Of a DNA stretch of 64,000 nt, positions 20,601 to 28,152 are shown piece after piece. Each line of letters opens with the position of its first letter. Positions within the stretch are counted from its first letter, which is position 1. The translations under genes and the position numbers were made by a program. The notes under the pieces are model-generated. The model searched no databases. It worked only from the letters and a program-made list of their open reading frames with translations, and had not been told where the DNA came from. Source of the DNA: Giardia muris (lineage: Eukaryota; Fornicata; Diplomonadida; Hexamitidae); the NCBI GenBank assembly GCA_006247105.1, contig CM016925.1, positions 868,001 to 932,000 of the forward strand, written 5' to 3'.

Positions 20601-23600
20601 ATCTGCTTCGCTAGATTCATCAACCCAACTTGAATGATTTTGATTTGTCCACTGATGACAGAGAGAACCGGAGCGTCAATACGGTTGAACTCGTCACAAC
20701 AGAGCCATACACCGGACTCAGAGATTCCGGAGAGGATTGCACCGAAGGAACGGTAGTCCATTCCCTCCGAACAGTTCACGATGAGGCAGAAAATCCCGAG
20801 CTGCTTAGCTAGGTCCTTAACAGACTCGGTCTTTCCAGTTCCCGCAGGCCCTGCAGGGGCTCCACCAAGGAAGTTCGACAACGCAGTATTGATCGTGATA
20901 ATGCAACGGTCTGTCAAGGGGGTAAGAACGAGACGCGTCGTTAAACCGAGATACTCGTATGAATAAAGGATTGGAGAGTTGGAGCTCTGTCGAACGACGA
21001 TTGTGTCCTGAAGCCTATCCCAATAGAAGCGTAGCTGAGATTCCCAGTCGAACGAAGAGGCTGTGATGACGCTGTCGCGAACAAACTTGTCGAGAAGATC
21101 GCGATTATGCATGTCCTCGATGATGAGTGTATTGATCTTCGCACGCTCATGTTTTGTCAATGCCTTTCGAATTTCAAGGACAAGATTCTCGATCTGTGTC
21201 GTGTATCGTGCCGCTGCCATCTTCATACTTCCCATATTCGCTCCGGTCTCGAGGTCCTTGAAGGCAGATTCGGCGTCGAAGACCCACCAGATCATCGAGG
21301 CCACGAGGGAGACTTGTCCGTAGTGCTTCTTGACCCACTCAACACGCGTCTGGCTACTATAGTTCTGTCCGAAGTCGAAGATCCCGGTCTTGATGTGGAG
21401 CCGCATGCTCGAGCGGATCTCAGTGTCGACCGAGTTCATCCAGACCTCGAGAGGCATCGTGGAGGTGTCGATCTTGACGGCAGTCATCAATGGAAGAAGC
21501 TCACCCTCAGGAGAACTAACAGCGGTGACCGTACTGACTCCACCACGTTGAAAGACAAACGACTGTACTCCTTCGAACATCTTACGAAGATGAGTTTGAA
21601 CCTGGGACGGGTCGGAGCTGTTCCCAAGGAGGAAGAGAAGTTCGTCGTCGGAGATGAAATAGAAACGGGTGAAGAGAGAGCGCTTCCCATTCAGATAGTC
21701 TGTCAACGCCTTTTGGCAGGTCTCCATCTGTGCGACGAGAGACTTGAGTAACGCAAGACGCCCATTTGCTTGAGCCGCCTCAAGGACCGAAGCGTTCGTC
21801 TTTGCTATCTCACTCATGAGCTTCATGTATGCGTTATCGATCCGCTCGAAGCGGTTGGCCTCCTCCGGAAGCTGGACCTTGAGGTCTTCCGACCCACTGA
21901 AAATCCCCTCGAGATAAAGCCATTGGCGCTGGCACATAAGCCAGGCTTCAAGAACATCAGAGATGACGGAGAGCCGTTTTTCCCAGACCCGTACCTCGCT
22001 CGCGAAATGCCCCACATACTTCGAGGCCGACATCGATTGAAGATTCATCGTGTTGTCCTCGATCATCGTCAGAATCTCGTCAAGAGACCGGAGGATAAAC
22101 CCGCGCTCCTTCCCTTTCGCGTTCTCATATCTCTTAACTGGGAGCCGCGTCTTTGTCCAGACCTCCGCAATATCGGCTAAGCCCTTCTCGATAGAGAGCT
22201 CCTTTCGAGCCCCGACAACGATCTCGTTGATCTGCTGTGCATACTTAAAGAGGTCGAGCGATGTGAGCTGTCCTAGAGTAAGAGTTTGGGCCTGCTCCGC
22301 ATTACTGAAAAGACTTTGTCCAGTGACCTGCTCGACCTGAATCCAATGGCGCGGACGAAGCGCATCGTTACGAAGATCCTGAAGAAGCGGGACCGACGCC
22401 TTGTAGTTCTGGAGGATGGTATCAAGTGTCTCGTACATCCGATGTGTGCGATAGTCCGCGGGTAGACGTCGTAATGTTGCACGGAGGGTGTCACAGCCAG
22501 TCTCAAGCATTGTCGGGTCAAGTGACGTGAAATAGATTTGGTTCCATTCCCGAAATGTCTGTCGTACCTGCTCATAGATCTCCAAAATTGCGGCCTCGGC
22601 ATCGAGCTCTTTTTCTACGGGTGTGAGCCCGGTTGAATTAACAAGCTCAAGGTTGAAGAGTTGTTGAGCAAGGATCGTCGCATCTCGTTTGTTGACAATG
22701 GCAATGAACTTCTCGCGATAAGCCTTGTAGAGCTCCATTACCTCTTCAAGGCAATCCTGGAAACCTTTTGCAGGTGTTCGTCCCTCAGCCTCACAGACCT
22801 CAAGCTCACTGTAATATGTCGTTAGATAGTGTCCGGGTCCGGCCTCATTGAAGTCTGTAATGAAAGCGTGCATCTCCTTCTCGAAGATTCGTGACAGCTT
22901 CATCGTCTCTTCGGCCTGACGCCGCTTCGTCTCGACGAGGATCTTGTCGACCGCCCGAACGATCTGGAGTAGGGAGTCCCAGCGATGACGAATTAAATAC
23001 GCTGCATCGAGCTCTTGACGGAAGACGCGGACGTTGGTAGTCTTCGCAGTTTTCTTCGACTTTCCAGCTGCAGCTCCGTCAGCATCTCCACCGGCATTGA
23101 ATATGGCGAGTGCCTCAATAGAAGAGTTTAGAGAGGCGCCTGAGCCGCCAGTCCCTGACGTTAGGGAAATCCCTATTTCATCGTTACATAGCCGCGGATC
23201 CGTATCTGAGAGCGAGATCAACTCCCGAAGGGAACGACTTGACCAGCCAAGGTCCAAGCCATCGAGAATCGGGGCTAATTCCTCGTTTTCGAACTCCAAG
23301 ATGAACGGCTGGAGGGCACGGGAGAGTGCCTCGTCCCGCTTATACTGCTCAAGCTGTTCCGGGGTGAAACCCCTCTCGAGCGCTTGTTGCTTCTGTGGAG
23401 ACTTACACGGTTCGAAGTCAAAGGCCAGCTCTGCCCCGTAAGTCTTAAGAAGAGAGAAGAAGTTCTCCAATTCAATCCACATCAACTCCATCGACATCGT
23501 TCGGTTTGAGACACGACGGAGGGTTGAGAGGACGATCTTCAACGACTCAAGATCGTGAGCGGGCGCGACGCAATTCTTCATCTCTTCGTCAATCTCCGCA

Positions 23601-26600
23601 TAGCTCTCAAGGAGTATGGGGCGCGCTTTCTCGATCAGGACGCGGCACACAGCTTCGCTCCAAAGCTGGCACTCATGAATAATCGACCGGACCAAAGGAT
23701 GGGAATTGACGACTGCAATATCAAAGAGGATCCGGAAGGGTGGGAGCGCAGAGATGCTATTGTTGACCGGGATGGCGTCGACAAGGCTATCGTTAGCGGC
23801 AGCCAGATCGAACTTGCAATACATATAGTTGCTAGGGAGATATGCGTGCCGTCGACTCGGCTCAGTGATGACCGACGATTGGACGCTCCCAGTCTCTTGC
23901 GCCGTCTTATTGGCCTGACGCGCATTTCCGGTAAACGACTCGTTCCGATTTGGGGCATCTGGCGTAGTAGGAGATATGTTAGCGACCTGAGCTAGCCCAG
24001 CAAGCTGCTTATCTGTATATACCTCTATCGCTCGCGAGAACCCCCCTTTCAACACCTCCGATGTCGCCGAAAAGAACCCAAGGACATAATCAAACATGCT
24101 TGCATCAGGATTTTGCGACGCGAAGCGACTAACGATTTGAAGGCGTGGGGTGCGCCAAAGCTGCTCAAAGTGAGACCATGACTGGACATACTCCTGAATG
24201 TCAACAATTGACTGCTGAATCTTAGAGTTGATCTGGCCGGTCAGGGAAATGATCGTCGGATACTGTGCCACGCGCGGACTGAAGGAGCGTACAACGACCT
24301 CCTCAGTAGACGACGCTTCACCTAGATCCTGCTTATCGGACTGCTGTGCACGCTGACGAACGCCGAAAAGGTCTCTTCGGCGAAGGGTGGTAGCGTTCTC
24401 GTCATCGGTAAGGATTGCCGCTCCGGCTGCAGACGTGGCTGGGATAGGTTCTTGCATGGTGATCCCCCCTGGAACCCAGAGGACGAATGGACATGCGACC
24501 TTTGTGATTTGTTCGACCTGGCTCGTGAGAACGTTCAAGACCGAGCTTAAAGAAGGTGTGACGACGATTTCCGGAGACGAGAGACTTAAGCTCAACTGGA
24601 AAAGTGGGACATATCGGTCTTTCAAGTACTTACTGGTGCGCTTCGCTGGATCCTTCTCGAGTTGGGTATTGAGACCACGTAGGAGTCCATAAAAGTCTAG
24701 AAGGGCCTTTGAGATCATCGTCACGAGAGCATGGTAAACCCGGTTCGTCCAATACTCATAGTACGTCTTCAGACCGGCACACCTCCCCGAGGAGGTTCCA
24801 AAAGAGAGCTCCTCGATCTTCACGAGCAAGGGTCCAAGAGAGTAATACTTCTCTAAACAATCCGTAAGGGCCTTCGTCCGGAAGTCTTCGAGTCGAGAAG
24901 TGAACTCGGGGAGACTAATCGTTGGAATGGCCTCGTAAGCCTCTTCACCCGCCTGTCGGTTCTCGAGAGACTTCACCGCGGCGAGAAAGAGAGAAGTCGG
25001 AGAGTCTGGCCGCTTCCCTTCGAGCTGCTGCCGTTTTCGAATCTGTATCACACGAGCCATGATCTCCTGCATGCTTGGTTTCTTATCCGCAGGACTCTGA
25101 GTCTTAGTATCTGTGTACATGCCAGACAGTCCAGGGGCACCGTCAGGGAGACCAGAGGACTGCTGCATCAATAGAACAGGCTGCGACGGGATGAGAACCG
25201 TGTTTGTAATACCCTTGATGCATTGCTCCATTGATGCAATCGTCTTGAGGATCTGTTGACAGTTCTGTGAGAGCTCCGAGCAAGCCGAGTACGCCCTATC
25301 AAGGTAATCGTCGATGGACAGAGAGTTCCAGTTCAATGGGCCGAACCCGGGCCGGATAACGAGCGCAGCCTTAGTGACGGACTTTCGGATCAGTTCGACC
25401 GAGTTTGCCTGCTTCTTTGTCGAGGATTCAGAAGATAAGGAAGGGAGGAAGTCCTGGAGTGCGCTATTGAGCATACCAATAAGAGTCTTGAGACCCTCGG
25501 CATGAAGCTCGTATTTCGTCTTCTGAAGGCAGACATTCAGAGCAGTCTCCCCGACGCGAAAACCGAGACGATCCAGTGCGGAGACCTCGTCGATAAGGGA
25601 ATTCAATTCTGGCGGGAAGTTCACGCACAGCTCCAAGCCGTACTCCTTGAGAATCAATGAGGTGACGGTGGGGCTAAGATAAGTGGCTCCCGTCATATCA
25701 GCGTACGCAGCATGCTGTGGAAGGCTATCGGGGATCATTTGGCGAATGTCTGAGCGGCGTGTGCGATCCTTCGAGCCAGGTACCCCCGCCGTCGTTCCAA
25801 GCTGCCCTGACACCTGTGCTACGTTGTACACCGTTATCAGATTTGGAATAACAAGACGAGGGAGAAATGAGCCCTCGGGATCATTACTGGCCTGGCGGAG
25901 ATCCGATACGTTCAGGATACGCTTCTCGCCAAGGAGAGGAGAGCGAAGACTCTTGAGAATGACTTGATCTGCGTCAAGACGCCAAGACTGGAATCGTTTC
26001 TGCTCAAAGGCGCGGAGGTTGCTTGTAAGCTCATCAAAAAGCTTCCCTGCTTCTGTGGCCGCCTGAGACGTCTTGAGGAGGGTTTCTCCGAGCATCTTCA
26101 TCACACGATGCGGGCCTTTAACGGAAACGAATAGAGAACGTGCCCAGACAACACTAGCCGCAAGTGGAGGAAGATCGATTCCGAGGGGAGGCTGATCCTT
26201 CTTCCGCTCAAACTCGGTGATGCATTTGCGTAATTCCTCGCAATACTGCCTAAGGACCTCCTCAACCTTCCCATGCATATGACTCGATAGGATGGAAGCA
26301 GCGGTGCTTCCTTGTTGCTCTCCTTGATCCTGAGCGCTAGGATTCATCCCATTGAGCTTAATAATCAGGTCCAACGCGCTTGAGACGCTACGAAGGCGCG
26401 CGAAGGAGCGATCGATGTAGTTGAACGAAGCTTTCTCAGTCGCCGCGACTCGTTGCTTAAAGTTATCAATAATACTGTCGAACTCGACGGAATGAGAAGG
26501 GAGCCAGATACGTGATCCAAGGGCGATTAGCTCGCTGGGGAGCTCTGCAATGGTCTTCTTGACGTCGCGTAGCCCAGAAGCGTCACCAATGACACGTTGC

Positions 26601-28024
26601 ACGTCAGGAGAGACAATTTGGGAGAACTCATTGACAGCCTCGACACAAGAGATGAGAGCCTCGACACGCGCATAATGAAAGTCTGTCTCGCCGAAAAGAA
26701 CGCGCTTGTCGAGCTCCCAGCGCCGCGTATCCGCCGAAGACTCCTCGATTTGCTGGCGTGTCTCATTGTACTGCGTCTTCCACTTTATTAGAAGCTTCGC
26801 TGCCGCGTAGAGGTTGTCGATGGGAGAAAACTCGGTCTGAAGGTTTGGCTGGAGAGCATGCCCAGGAGACTTTAGCTCAGCCTCCCCATCGGTGTAGAAA
26901 TGCGCTCCCGAGACGGCGGCCAGTGGGGATGTGCGCGACGATGCGGTGAAGAGCGCTGAGATATCTATGGTGTTCCGGACCCGTTGAGTGATCTGCTTGG
27001 CGATCCGGTGCATCAAAGGGAGCAAGCGCTCCTCCGTATTATAGTAGCGGGATATGGTCCAAACCATACGAAGCGCTGAATATAGACTCGTGACGACGTC
27101 GCATAGGCCTGGCAATGGTGCACGGGCCAGAAGTTTGAAGTGGCGCTCTAATGTCCCGAGAAAGCGCGCGTTATCGCGTGATTCAAGGCATGAACGCGCG
27201 ACCTCCGAGCGGAGATACGAAAAGGCACCGAAAACATGTGAGTGTGAGTGCTCGAGGACGCCCAGGAGCTTCTTGAACATGGGACTGCAGAGCTCCTCGT
27301 ACAGGTTCGATAAAAGGGCGGATCGCTTGCGCCATGATTCCAACTCGAGCATTGGCAAGTCTCCCCGTGGACTGAGCGTTGCGTAAGCTTCAAGGGCGCT
27401 CTGAAGGATAGGAACCCACTTCTCGAAGAGGTTCTGCACCTGGGCGACAAGCATCGCGTCTTGAGCGGCGACCCGTGGATCACCGATGTCAAGAGTCGGA
27501 ACGTCGATGGTATACTCCGAGCGGAGCTGCGCGTCCGTGGCGCTCGCGGCGATGGCAAGCTTCCGAGATTGGAAAGTTATTTCAGTATCTGTTCCAGGAA
27601 TGATAGGGGCGTATTGATTCTCGAGGGAGACCGCGATTGATGACAGGACGTTTCCAGGCGTCAGGCACACGTCGAAGTAGAGAAGAAACTCCGCCCGAAG
27701 CTCGTCTGTAAGCTCTGTCACAGGACCATCATCCGTCTCTGGAATGGGTAGAGGACGTCCCTTCTCCGTCCCCTCGAGCACGCGCCTCACAAAGTAAACG
27801 AGGTAGTCCGCAGATTGGGTCGGTGGTTCAGTCGCAACTACGGGCCTCCCCGAGAGTAAGTAGAGGTATAAGGCAGGAGTGGGAGTGGTGCAGTCTAGAA
27901 ACTCGCGAACGACACCTGAGTATTCCCCACCCTCGGATAGCATGGCTAGAAGCTGGTCCTCGGGATGCGCGAGGTATAGCGATGCGAGCTCGGCAACCCA
28001 AGAGACGCGAACATCAGTCGCCAT
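11615..28024 (-). CDS. Axonemal outer-arm dynein heavy chain, gamma class (DNAH5/DNAH8-like)
   Basis: A single uninterrupted frame of 5469 codons. It is a microtubule minus-end motor of the flagellar outer arm. Six AAA units follow a long tail. AAA1 has GPAGTGKTE near residue 2390, with NCSEGMDYRSFG and CDEFNRIDAPVLSV, the gamma-chain wording of DNAH5. AAA2 has GPSQGGKS near 2725 and AAA3 GESGNAKT near 3158. AAA4 reads GYGGSGRRS near 3595, with Arg in place of the Walker A Lys. The coiled-coil stalk and microtubule-binding tip span about 3800-4150. An acidic insert (Glu/Gly/Asn-rich) lies near 3495-3540. At about 850 residues longer than animal DNAH5, most extra length is in the tail before AAA1. 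The start at 28024 follows a run of A; an in-frame ATG at 28051 is the alternative. It ends 4 bp from the convergent adaptin stop. Confidence 0.95.
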   Translation of the reverse strand: MATDVRVSWVAELASLYLAHPEDQLLAMLSEGGEYSGVVREFLDCTTPTPALYLYLLSGRPVVATEPPTQSADYLVYFVRRVLEGTEKGRPLPIPETDDGPVTELTDELRAEFLLYFDVCLTPGNVLSSIAVSLENQYAPIIPGTDTEITFQSRKLAIAASATDAQLRSEYTIDVPTLDIGDPRVAAQDAMLVAQVQNLFEKWVPILQSALEAYATLSPRGDLPMLELESWRKRSALLSNLYEELCSPMFKKLLGVLEHSHSHVFGAFSYLRSEVARSCLESRDNARFLGTLERHFKLLARAPLPGLCDVVTSLYSALRMVWTISRYYNTEERLLPLMHRIAKQITQRVRNTIDISALFTASSRTSPLAAVSGAHFYTDGEAELKSPGHALQPNLQTEFSPIDNLYAAAKLLIKWKTQYNETRQQIEESSADTRRWELDKRVLFGETDFHYARVEALISCVEAVNEFSQIVSPDVQRVIGDASGLRDVKKTIAELPSELIALGSRIWLPSHSVEFDSIIDNFKQRVAATEKASFNYIDRSFARLRSVSSALDLIIKLNGMNPSAQDQGEQQGSTAASILSSHMHGKVEEVLRQYCEELRKCITEFERKKDQPPLGIDLPPLAASVVWARSLFVSVKGPHRVMKMLGETLLKTSQAATEAGKLFDELTSNLRAFEQKRFQSWRLDADQVILKSLRSPLLGEKRILNVSDLRQASNDPEGSFLPRLVIPNLITVYNVAQVSGQLGTTAGVPGSKDRTRRSDIRQMIPDSLPQHAAYADMTGATYLSPTVTSLILKEYGLELCVNFPPELNSLIDEVSALDRLGFRVGETALNVCLQKTKYELHAEGLKTLIGMLNSALQDFLPSLSSESSTKKQANSVELIRKSVTKAALVIRPGFGPLNWNSLSIDDYLDRAYSACSELSQNCQQILKTIASMEQCIKGITNTVLIPSQPVLLMQQSSGLPDGAPGLSGMYTDTKTQSPADKKPSMQEIMARVIQIRKRQQLEGKRPDSPTSLFLAAVKSLENRQAGEEAYEAIPTISLPEFTSRLEDFRTKALTDCLEKYYSLGPLLVKIEELSFGTSSGRCAGLKTYYEYWTNRVYHALVTMISKALLDFYGLLRGLNTQLEKDPAKRTSKYLKDRYVPLFQLSLSLSSPEIVVTPSLSSVLNVLTSQVEQITKVACPFVLWVPGGITMQEPIPATSAAGAAILTDDENATTLRRRDLFGVRQRAQQSDKQDLGEASSTEEVVVRSFSPRVAQYPTIISLTGQINSKIQQSIVDIQEYVQSWSHFEQLWRTPRLQIVSRFASQNPDASMFDYVLGFFSATSEVLKGGFSRAIEVYTDKQLAGLAQVANISPTTPDAPNRNESFTGNARQANKTAQETGSVQSSVITEPSRRHAYLPSNYMYCKFDLAAANDSLVDAIPVNNSISALPPFRILFDIAVVNSHPLVRSIIHECQLWSEAVCRVLIEKARPILLESYAEIDEEMKNCVAPAHDLESLKIVLSTLRRVSNRTMSMELMWIELENFFSLLKTYGAELAFDFEPCKSPQKQQALERGFTPEQLEQYKRDEALSRALQPFILEFENEELAPILDGLDLGWSSRSLRELISLSDTDPRLCNDEIGISLTSGTGGSGASLNSSIEALAIFNAGGDADGAAAGKSKKTAKTTNVRVFRQELDAAYLIRHRWDSLLQIVRAVDKILVETKRRQAEETMKLSRIFEKEMHAFITDFNEAGPGHYLTTYYSELEVCEAEGRTPAKGFQDCLEEVMELYKAYREKFIAIVNKRDATILAQQLFNLELVNSTGLTPVEKELDAEAAILEIYEQVRQTFREWNQIYFTSLDPTMLETGCDTLRATLRRLPADYRTHRMYETLDTILQNYKASVPLLQDLRNDALRPRHWIQVEQVTGQSLFSNAEQAQTLTLGQLTSLDLFKYAQQINEIVVGARKELSIEKGLADIAEVWTKTRLPVKRYENAKGKERGFILRSLDEILTMIEDNTMNLQSMSASKYVGHFASEVRVWEKRLSVISDVLEAWLMCQRQWLYLEGIFSGSEDLKVQLPEEANRFERIDNAYMKLMSEIAKTNASVLEAAQANGRLALLKSLVAQMETCQKALTDYLNGKRSLFTRFYFISDDELLFLLGNSSDPSQVQTHLRKMFEGVQSFVFQRGGVSTVTAVSSPEGELLPLMTAVKIDTSTMPLEVWMNSVDTEIRSSMRLHIKTGIFDFGQNYSSQTRVEWVKKHYGQVSLVASMIWWVFDAESAFKDLETGANMGSMKMAAARYTTQIENLVLEIRKALTKHERAKINTLIIEDMHNRDLLDKFVRDSVITASSFDWESQLRFYWDRLQDTIVVRQSSNSPILYSYEYLGLTTRLVLTPLTDRCIITINTALSNFLGGAPAGPAGTGKTESVKDLAKQLGIFCLIVNCSEGMDYRSFGAILSGISESGVWLCCDEFNRIDAPVLSVISGQIKIIQVGLMNLAKQMAEKGTRVGSILLEGREISLKPTASIFITMNPGYAGRTELPDNLKALFRPIIMTKPDNAIIAEVMFLAEGFLQSRVLSKKMTVLYQLASEQLSKQYHYDFGLRALKSVLVNAGKLKRSDPDANEELLLMQALRDMNLPKFIFEDVPLFMGLINDLCPGIKLSSGAAGPPPQTTTARITPIGGTAPLAPAPPIYTPEQEAALLERGPTTIQEAAYLAFKELNYEVLSNQILKVTQVSETLQARHSVMIVGPSQGGKSVILQAFAAANTKLGCKVTYTVLNPKAIPVSELYGILNPDTREWIDGLLSKIFRNINDPSYYTLNPAIAAAVETNPGSILMPILFDGDVDAVWIESMNSVMDDSKLLTLPNSERIRLQDWCKLLFEVSDLQYASPATVSRCGMVWVDTKDLSYSARYMRWVRERFDTPVAGEEQELSEEERAARAEIRLLILSLYTKYIPPLIDFTLNGVRINVGTGQPEVGAPLRLIYAISDMNLVSQFCNVFNDVIAKAEQIRVDEILVGHDSATEESTEAAGVREDSTPQFRFSSLTDPMIVEALFIFALVWSVGALVHEQDRTAFDMFLRELSGLPVKFGVGVQETVLASHLPGGAITASAGSTLGAQQASTLYDFYFDVKNGCWRPWSQFVRPYTPPPDGRFSSIVVATLDTVRNTWFLDTMVRNNRHVLFIGESGNAKTTIVRSFLKTLSPDHYITLGINFSSRTMSIDVQVALEDNLDRRAKDVLGPPGGRKMIFFTDELSMPLVDTYGTMQSIAAMKLLVESRGLFDRNPKSLMWRKIHDVLVLGCCKPVGGSSNKLDARFISNFSVLNISTPIEDSLLHIYNSILTTHMKNANYHFDPSGDQETSYRYIDTISNRITSATLSVYNGILQGLSPTPSRFHYLFNLRDLSRVYEGLCMALPEKFKSFASLVKLWRNEMVRVFSDRLICAEDHAFVAQKIGAAMTEFFSDVEGMDSAINDPLIYGDFRELPLLIDNYEAVHMGVEPENKCFRLYEELIDGAPIQKDLVDNVEEPENHEADGSTNENEAGGEDLGGEIPGSQPEVNEPSKKAPVAKDPYSLVRQLGQMGLDAYNRFIRPPLVGIVLFDDALAHLVRIHRALRTPRGSILLVGYGGSGRRSLTRLATFMCGYDIFEITLSRSYGETEFKEDLKDIYRRLAPPQNAHKQLVFLFTDQHVAEEGFLEYINSILTTGCVPALFSDDERDGLVNQIRSAALADGCPDTRDSLWAYFVNSCRDRLHIVLSMNPVGETLRKRCRNFPGLVSSCVIDWFTSWNNDALRSVARYTLEVSDHQKIDIVEQSVFVTEGDPDSELLLQNKDRLQELRTKLMDDVIELCIAFHKHTVELSETYWTSIRRQNFVTPRNFVDFLQTYLRLLQDRRAECDEDIGRFTQGLQKLSQAESEVTELQKTLNEQSVILEEKTEACNKMVAQIEKQSAETAILQKEAAETETELKKQEQEITVEKGEAEEQLAAAIPALEAAEEALNKLDPLAIAEIRAFTNPPNAVRQISECVVVFMKQDTDPNWTKAKSLMSGNFIMDLKTFDKTLLRDKTVKYVETKYLARKDFGREVIEKVSKAGLCLYDWVTAMVKYYAVAKDVEPKRKRVAKLEEQLEQSSKELAALQEKILVLEEESNKLRETLLSAQQEQQELADSAALMAKRLDAAKRLITGLGTEKVRWGEAARKLREDRKKLVGDCLITAANLSYSGGFTYEFRLELVYEKWCLDLVDRQIPSSIVVDEKAIAGDAALGQAGMSKRVVSRSYKPELLLTTDVEILKWSSDGLPTDELSIQNGTLITQTPKWPYIVDPQLQINRWIKEKEKANRLIIRSVNDDDVVKQLELAITYGAPFLLESCMEQLDPILTPILEKDIRDSAGRKYIILGDKEVDYDPNFKLYMTSKLPNPSLSPDLFGIVTVVNHLVTESGLENQLLNAVVRRERPDLEAKRMNLVRNMSQANSLLKTLEETLLRELTSATGVIVDNIGLIQTLESTKSKAIELQQNLEVMTVTAAEIDTARSNYTAAARRGTCCFFVMSALSTVSSMYQYSLQAFNDIFSKSLTEAQTDPVVEVRLSYIIERLTENVYSYVSTSLFERHKLMFSFQLCTRIISTEYPEGTIPPAELSFFVKGDISLDQCTVPCPHSWISASSWKDLVKLHSILTSLHNDQSLEERFIGTVKQRRNEILDNDLAKKFPVITSEIFKDLLQDITANEKEWRRYWDNDRPELIPLPSIYSENPFITDMQKLCILRCLRPDRVYVAVQLFVSNILGEKYVSPPVTLYDNIYKQSSRSTPMLFILSPGSDPIVEITKLAQKHDFYASRFKFVALGQGQSPVAEAYLKQAILRGHWVLLMNCHLLPKWLPTLEKILELPMNAEQIVQMQQQIFDAAKMEAEATGQPIPQELIDNQVINLINKQVNPEFRIFLTTEPTDNFPLSIVSNSIKITTEPPSSLRLNMMQTFSKVTEEQLMECPSPYFRPLVYTLAFFHATIQERQKFGKLGWNVKYDFNASDFVISFELLKTFLTKAFLAGKEIPWSSLKYLIGLCMYGGRVSDNFDRRVLSTYMDEYLGDFLFDTHNPFSYYGKKEGNDFNYAPPPVVTSASGGNQVVVLTELVTKLIKYSIAENGTQGLPGWTPQMSATNEAQVTDYINTVLKEMTTVKECYETFYISRIPLLTSPQIFGLHTNAEISYLETAAREMCVCLAELQPRSSSGETVSKEDFLIDLCKILEGRVPPQFDLPQIRKKFKSLSPTDIVLLQEIERFNILVKVISSSVAELQKALSGEIGMSEQLDSIATSFFIGQIPHNWLRFAPQTLKMLSSWIQHLLRRAEQYKVWHTQGEPAVMWLSGLHIPESYLTALVQITSRAKRWPLDKSALFTTVTKYIQAEDVSEKLEFGCYISGLFLEGAAWDTTKDCLTYSKKKELITQLPLVQIVPAEASRIKLRNQFKAPVYVTTARTNAAGQGLVFSADLSSYEHDSLWILQGVAVILNDN

Positions 28025-28152
28025 TTTTTTGCTTCTTTCAACTACCTGCATATACGCAGCAGAACTGAAAGCCGTTCTGAGGCTCTAGAAGCGTCTACCT
28101 CTCCAACACCGACCAAGTTACTGGCTTCAAATTCACTAGAAAGAAACTGAAA

